DNA from: JAJDFU01 sp964641965
GTDB taxonomy: Bacteria; Bacteroidota; Bacteroidia; Chitinophagales; Saprospiraceae
Assembly (NCBI GenBank): GCA_964641965.1
Contig: CAZXLD010000086.1
Location: 1 to 10,491, forward strand
Length of the DNA: 10,491 nt
Direction: 5' to 3'
A program made the translations under genes and the position numbers. Positions within the stretch are counted from its first letter, which is position 1, and each line of letters begins with the position of its first letter. This document shows, piece after piece, positions 6,160 through 10,491 of the stretch. A model generated the notes under the pieces. It was not told the DNA's origin. It saw only the letters and a program-made list of their open reading frames with translations, and searched no databases.

Positions 6160-8514
6160 TTATGCAGTACCCTTTTTCAGGTATTTTTCATATTTCTTGT
6201 ATCCGTACCCATAAGTAGTTGCTTTTTGGACTCCATTGACCACAATGCAAGGGTTAGCCAGGTGCCGTTTTTCCAACTGCATCCTGGATTTCTTTAGCAT
6301 TTCTTTTTTGGTGTAACCAGAGCGGACCACAAAAAGGGACAGATCTACGTACTTGTTCATTAAAATCGCGTCTGAAATAATACCGATCGGGGGCGTATCT
6401 ACGATGATGATATCGTATTTAGCCTTTAGAAAGGTGAAGAGTTCAGACAACTTCTCGTCGGTTATAAGTTCGTTGGTGAAGGTGGAAATGGGGCCACCAC
6501 CAATAAAGTCAAGGTTGGGCGTATTCTGGGAAGGCTTGATAATATCCTCTACCCATACGGCACCCATTAGGTAGTCGCTCAACCCCACTTCAGTATCCTC
6601 TTCCATGTACTCCATCAGATCGGCTTTGTAGAGGTCAAAATCGAGGACAATTACTTTTTTGCTGGTAAGCGAATAAGAAGTCGCCAGATTGGCAGTGATA
6701 AAGGTTTTTCCCTCGCCACTTGTACTGGAGGTCACCATGATGACCTTAGGATTGCGTTTAAAGAGGAATTGGATGTTGATCCTCAGCGACCGAAATTGCT
6801 CTGCCGTAATGGTTTTCCGCTGCCTCAGCACGACCTGCCGTTCTTTGCCACGGAACTTGGTGATCAGGCCCATAATATTGGCTCCAGGAATGATCCTTTT
6901 CACTTCTTTTTCATCCAGTACAGTGTCACGAATGTAATCGGCACCGACAAAGAAGAGAAGGGGCAATAAAAATCCAGCGAGTAAACCACCTGTGTAAAGA
7001 AGGTTTTTACTGGGGCCTAAAGGCTCCAACTCACTCCTGGGGGGATCGATAACGGTTAGGTTGGACATCCCATCCATAAAGGCCAGCGACATGGCTTCTT
7101 TTCTTCGGAGGAGGTAAGTATAAAGATTCTCTGCAATCTCCCGCCGCCGGGTTGGGTCCGCTACCTCGCCTCCTATTCCAGCGGATTGATTCAACTGTCC
7201 TGAAAGACTGGCTTGCTGTTCCTGAATCATACCCAGCTCTTTTTGCAGGGTACCAATGGTTTCGTTCAGGGTTTTTACAATCGCCTGCCGAAGTTCTTTC
7301 AAGTCCTGATTATTGGAAGCTAATGCTTCAGTCTGCTGCGACAATATTTGCTGCTTTCTGAGCAGAACCAATTTATTGTAGGGCTGTATCAGGGATTCAA
7401 TTTTAGTATTGGCAAGGGAAAGGCTGCTGGGCAGTAGCGTAAATTCATCTGTTTTTGATTGTTCCAGCGTTTGCTGCATGGAACGAATGATCCGGAGTTG
7501 CACCTCAATATCCTTTTCCTGATCAGTAAGTTTGTTCAGGTTTTCAAGCCATTCCTTCGGATTGGCTCCATGATCGGTGAGCCCGATGGAAGCATTTGAT
7601 GGCTTAAAAATCGGTCCACTGCCCGAGTTGCTAAGCTCCTGACCAATCTCGTTCAGGCGGGCATCAATAAACTGGAGGGTTTGTTGGGCAACTTCCTGGT
7701 TTTCGGTCCGTTTTCTAACGCTATATTGTTCGATCAATTGAGTCAGCACATCCACACCTCGCTGCGGAATCCGGTCGTTTATGGTAAGGGTAAGCGTAGA
7801 TGAGCTCCTTTCCGAGTCAGCAAATTTTACTGTGTAATCATTCAACAAGTTTTCTGTAATCTTCTTTTCGCCCACCAATCGGATATGAAGGACGCTATCC
7901 ATTAAAAATGGATCATCCATTCTCTTGCTAACCAGGAAAGAACCGGCTGGGGTAGTAAACCACTTGCCGAATTGGAAGGGCCCTTCCAAAGAATCCAGGG
8001 TGATTAAAAATTGACTGGAGTTCCCGCCCGGCGTGAGCGTGAAAGACCTTTTCTTGAATTTGGGGTTCAGGGAAAAAGAATCGAGTCGGATCGGAAAACC
8101 TTTATACCCTTCCACTTTTGGGATGTCATTTTCCCAGTAGTATTTTTTGGTCAAGTCCAATTCTTGGACTACCGACTGCATCAACGCAAAAGAAGTCAAT
8201 ACCTCAATTTCATTCTCAATCTTTCCATCTATGGAAGGGATGCGCTGCACTTCATTAATCCAATCGGGGTTTCCGGGGAATTTGGGCTGGCTTTCTTTGA
8301 TGAATACCTTACTGGTAACTTGATACATGGGGTCGGTCAGCTTCAGGTAAAGCGAAATACCGCCTATAAAAAAGGCCAGAGAAATAGCGTAGAAATGCCA
8401 CTTGCTCAGGATGAATTTGTAGAAAAATCGTTTGAAATTTAAATCCTCCGTTCCCTTCTGTTTGGAAGAAGATCCGATCAACAATGTGTTGCTGCTGTGG
8501 GAGGAATTTGCCAT
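6160..8514 (-). CDS. Wzc-type polysaccharide co-polymerase / tyrosine autokinase
   Basis: This 784-residue inner-membrane protein sets chain length and controls export of exopolysaccharide. Domains: cytosolic N-terminus, TM1 (about 43-59), a Wzz-like periplasmic region with coiled-coil stretches at roughly 270-440, the PNLTVIDPPRSELEPLGPSK-type Pro-rich block before TM2 (about 481-503; here SNLTVIDPP), TM2 (505-523), and a C-terminal BY-kinase domain. Kinase motifs: the oligomerisation motif EX2RX2R as E572/R575/R578, Walker A TSSTSGEGKT (595-604), Walker A' VIVLDFD (621-627), Walker B IIIVDTPP (702-709), and a tyrosine tail Y768, Y770, Y772, Y775, Y778, the autophosphorylation cluster. One deviation: the residue after DxDL is Tyr-Lys where the family usually has Arg. 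ATG 8514 is clear. No Wza-type exporter gene precedes it; instead there is a long gene-free region. It probably shares a transcript with the sugar transferase downstream, since only weak hairpins lie between them. Confidence 0.95.
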   Translation of the reverse strand: MANSSHSSNTLLIGSSSKQKGTEDLNFKRFFYKFILSKWHFYAISLAFFIGGISLYLKLTDPMYQVTSKVFIKESQPKFPGNPDWINEVQRIPSIDGKIENEIEVLTSFALMQSVVQELDLTKKYYWENDIPKVEGYKGFPIRLDSFSLNPKFKKRSFTLTPGGNSSQFLITLDSLEGPFQFGKWFTTPAGSFLVSKRMDDPFLMDSVLHIRLVGEKKITENLLNDYTVKFADSERSSSTLTLTINDRIPQRGVDVLTQLIEQYSVRKRTENQEVAQQTLQFIDARLNEIGQELSNSGSGPIFKPSNASIGLTDHGANPKEWLENLNKLTDQEKDIEVQLRIIRSMQQTLEQSKTDEFTLLPSSLSLANTKIESLIQPYNKLVLLRKQQILSQQTEALASNNQDLKELRQAIVKTLNETIGTLQKELGMIQEQQASLSGQLNQSAGIGGEVADPTRRREIAENLYTYLLRRKEAMSLAFMDGMSNLTVIDPPRSELEPLGPSKNLLYTGGLLAGFLLPLLFFVGADYIRDTVLDEKEVKRIIPGANIMGLITKFRGKERQVVLRQRKTITAEQFRSLRINIQFLFKRNPKVIMVTSSTSGEGKTFITANLATSYSLTSKKVIVLDFDLYKADLMEYMEEDTEVGLSDYLMGAVWVEDIIKPSQNTPNLDFIGGGPISTFTNELITDEKLSELFTFLKAKYDIIIVDTPPIGIISDAILMNKYVDLSLFVVRSGYTKKEMLKKSRMQLEKRHLANPCIVVNGVQKATTYGYGYKKYEKYLKKGTA

Positions 8515-8656
8515 TTTTTCATGTATTTACCTCGATTAGACCCTGGTTTAATGGGCCGGTTCCAATCGGAAGTAGCGTTATAAGTTTACAGGTCAAATGC
8601 TTTTAAAGCGTTTTTTGGCTTTGCCAGCAACCTGGTTTTCGTTTTGCTTGTATGAG

Positions 8657-8714
8657 AAGCGGTTTGAATAGCCTGCACTCTTCGTGAAAACATGCAGCGC
8701 AGATTCAAACGCTT
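8657..8714. repeat. Long interrupted inverted repeat upstream of Wzc-like gene
   Basis: AAGCGGTTTGAAT (8657-8669) and ATTCAAACGCTT (8703-8714) pair over 12 bp with one bulged G. Inside, CTGCA (8673-8677) pairs with TGCAG (8693-8697), leaving a 15-base loop. No T-run follows on either side, which argues against a terminator. It lies about 143 bases upstream of the Wzc-like start, where it could be a leader RNA structure or part of a regulator site. Structure is seen; function is inferred. Confidence 0.55.
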
Positions 8715-9185
8715 ATCGGAAAATCAACTTGTTTGGTAGGTAGAATAGAAGAAGAGATGCTGTATGAAATGGAGATAAGATCCACAGGGTATTAACCCGG
8801 TTACGCTCTCGATGGTAAATTTCCTCTCAGAAATACTGATGATATCAACTTGGTTAGTCAGGCAAATCTCTTTTCAAGAGTCACTACATCCAGCCCTAAA
8901 TTAGGTTTAGGTAAGTGTTCCGATTGAGGAAAAACTGGATCAAGTCGGCCCATTTCTCTCAGAGCTTGGACCTTAAATGCCTAAAATCGCTTCGGTCGAT
9001 GCATCAAAAATAGCGCAATTAGCGTAATGGACCAAACATATTTTTGAAATTTTCTCTCTCGGTTAGATGGAACAGAATTTTGGCAGGAAAGTCAGTTCAG
9101 CGTAAAACCAGTTGGATGGTTTCTTGACCGAAAGTAAGCCTGGAGTTTTGAAATCAACGCCAATGTCTTCTGGAAAGAGGTTCCA

Positions 9186-9211
9186 TTGCAAAAAGCCCCT
9201 TAGATTATAAA
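9186..9211 (+). promoter_or_regulatory. Candidate promoter of the T9SS cargo gene
   Basis: TTG (9186-9188) is followed 17 bases later by TATAAA (9206-9211), 39 bases before the ATG at 9251. The arrangement is roughly that of Bacteroidota sigma-factor promoters, but the TAnnTTTG consensus is incomplete. Low confidence. Confidence 0.25.
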
Positions 9212-9250
9212 AATATTCATCTAATTCATTGAAATCAAACTGTGATGTAC

Positions 9251-10480
9251 ATGAAAAAAGGTATACCAAGCTTAATTTTTGCGGTCTTTACTATTTTAAG
9301 TCTCAAGGGACAGGCCGTGATTCGGATGGTCAGTGTCGATACAGGCAATGATGCGATCATCATCGAGAATCTCGGAGATTCTACGCTGGATATTTCAGGG
9401 TATTGGCTTTGCCTAGGGCCAGGAGAATACAACGCTCTCAGCGATTATTCTATCGTGGGCGATCTGGAGTTAGATCAAACGGAAGGAGTAATTGTCGATA
9501 TAAGTTCCGGTACGGGGGGCATACCCGCACTCCCCGATGCCAACGGTGGGTTAGGACTTTTTTCCACCAATAGTTTTGGCTCAAGTAGTCCTGATATCTT
9601 GGTGGATTATATACAATGGGGAGCTCCTAATCAAGATCGCGTTGGCCAGGCGGTAACAGCAGGTCGTTGGAATGCGAATACCAGTTTTGTGCCCGGAGTG
9701 GCTCCCTATATTTTCTTAGGCCAAGCAACACAAATCGGACCGGATTTCTGGGTTGATAATACAACCATTCGTTTTTCAACTATCCATCCGGAAGAGGATA
9801 CGGCAGTCGTCCGAAATTTCGATACGATCGAACGCGATATTTCTAACTACTGGTTATGCACGATCGCCGGAATTTATCCTAACCTGGGCAATCCGGATGA
9901 GGTTGAGATTTTAAATGGGGATCTGAATCTGTCGCCTGGAGAGGAATTATCTTTTCGGGTGTTGACTGATTCGGGAATTGTAGATCAAAATGGATCTTTA
10001 TTCTTGTTTTCAAGTGCTTTACTTGGGTTTAACAATCAAAGTGAGACCGTCACCCGCGACTTTGCTCAATGGGGAGCCGGAAATGGTTTTCGAGTGGAGA
10101 ATGCAGTTGCTGCAAACCGATGGGATGACCCGGCCGGGTTTATTGAAGGGAATGCTCCCTATCTTTACACTGGTGCGGCCGATGATCTGGGAGCAGAATT
10201 TTGGGAAAGTACGGTGGTAAATATTCGCGAGGCGCTTCGTCCGGAAATTGCGTTGTTTCCCAATCCAGTCTCCGATGTATTCCACATAACCAATGAAGCA
10301 GGAGATATCCATCGCATTCGGTTGATCGATTGGACGGGTAAAATAGTAGGCAGTTTTAATGGTGTTCAGGTTAATCCTGTCCGGTTGGAAGTAGCAGGTC
10401 TGGCTAAAGGGATCTACGTTGTGGAAATACTGAATTCCCAAAATCAGTTGCTCCAGCTTGGTCGGATAGTAAAGCAATAA
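9251..10480 (+). CDS. T9SS-secreted protein with two lamin-tail-like domains
   Basis: The 409-residue protein has a signal peptide (about residues 1-22, ending KGQA), two tandem copies of a beta-rich domain, and a C-terminal type IX sorting domain. The copies (roughly 33-167 and 184-318) share DIS-YWLC (YWLC at 51-54 and 200-203), QWGA (from 122 and 273), RW at W140 and W291, an APY block, and a closing FW at W167 and W318. The last three tryptophan positions are each exactly 151 residues apart, so this is a clear internal duplication. The fold resembles lamin-tail (LTD) domains of secreted bacterial proteins; I call this from pattern, not from a search. The tail (from about 331) has FPNPVSD, a central LIDWTGKIV strand and GIYVVEI, all typical of T9SS type A sorting domains. 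ATG 9251 gives the best signal peptide; ATG 9245 or GTG 9242 are possible. It is probably cell-surface or extracellular; no enzyme motif is visible. It is transcribed away from the exopolysaccharide genes. Confidence 0.85.
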   Translation: MKKGIPSLIFAVFTILSLKGQAVIRMVSVDTGNDAIIIENLGDSTLDISGYWLCLGPGEYNALSDYSIVGDLELDQTEGVIVDISSGTGGIPALPDANGGLGLFSTNSFGSSSPDILVDYIQWGAPNQDRVGQAVTAGRWNANTSFVPGVAPYIFLGQATQIGPDFWVDNTTIRFSTIHPEEDTAVVRNFDTIERDISNYWLCTIAGIYPNLGNPDEVEILNGDLNLSPGEELSFRVLTDSGIVDQNGSLFLFSSALLGFNNQSETVTRDFAQWGAGNGFRVENAVAANRWDDPAGFIEGNAPYLYTGAADDLGAEFWESTVVNIREALRPEIALFPNPVSDVFHITNEAGDIHRIRLIDWTGKIVGSFNGVQVNPVRLEVAGLAKGIYVVEILNSQNQLLQLGRIVKQ

Positions 10481-10491
10481 GGGGTTGGAAA

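Larger units (their letters stand above)
8515..9250. other. Gene-free divergent region between Wzc-like and T9SS cargo genes
   Basis: About 730 bases separate two divergently transcribed genes. All frames are broken by frequent stops and I recognise no coding remnant with a start codon. Besides the long inverted repeat at 8657-8714, I see small hairpins such as CCTAAA/TTTAGG (8894-8910) and CTCTT/AAGAG near 8870-8882. It should hold the promoters of both flanking genes and perhaps a small RNA or regulator sites. I see no tRNA or known riboswitch. Confidence 0.6.

Noticed and set aside
8721..8813. Short peptide frames in the divergent region, for example ATG to TAA of 12 codons near 8758
   Set aside because: Too short, without ribosome binding site or recognisable sequence; typical of non-coding DNA.
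9063..9269. Minus-strand open frame of 68 codons overlapping the start of the T9SS cargo gene
   Set aside because: It starts at a TTG, has no ATG, covers the start and signal peptide of a clear gene, and matches no family I recognise. A decayed gene fragment is possible but unsupported.

Overview
The window looks like chromosomal DNA of a Bacteroidota bacterium. The clearest marker is a secreted protein at 9251-10480 that ends in a type IX secretion (T9SS) sorting domain, a system confined to that phylum. Ribosome binding sites are mostly weak or absent and leaders are AT-rich, which fits. Saprospiria (Lewinella/Haliscomenobacter-like) is my guess at the class, but the sequence alone does not prove it. 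I see no tRNA, rRNA, insertion sequence, phage gene or CRISPR array.

Layout, left to right. (1) 91-426 (+): a small DM13-domain protein, converging on the operon to its right. (2) 436-4244 (all -, read right to left): a membrane-anchored SGNH hydrolase, a NodU/TobZ/SxtI-type O-carbamoyltransferase, a 49-residue DUF5989 membrane peptide (891-1040), and an SxtJ-family membrane protein. (3) 4421-4458: a strong hairpin terminator separating this cassette from the next unit. (4) 4517-8514 (-): a Wzc-type polysaccharide co-polymerase/tyrosine autokinase (6160-8514), followed by a polyprenyl-phosphate hexose-1-phosphate transferase (4517-5902). (5) 8515-9250: about 730 bp without a gene, containing one long interrupted inverted repeat. 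(6) 9251-10480 (+): the T9SS cargo protein with two tandem lamin-tail-like domains.

How it fits together. The initiating transferase puts the first sugar on undecaprenyl phosphate, and the Wzc-like kinase governs polymerisation and export. The neighbouring cassette probably decorates the glycan or a related envelope molecule with carbamoyl groups. Its four genes match the set sxtI, sxtJ, sxtK and sxtL known from cyanobacterial saxitoxin clusters, here without toxin genes and beside exopolysaccharide genes. This suggests a portable carbamoylation module whose two small membrane proteins and SGNH protein have no established function. Glycosyltransferases, flippase, polymerase and the outer-membrane exporter are not in the window, so the full pathway must lie partly elsewhere.

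The carbamoylation operon also carries unusual non-coding structure. A large two-part hairpin with a T-run lies between the DUF5989 and SxtJ genes, and three inverted repeats sit between the SGNH and carbamoyltransferase genes.
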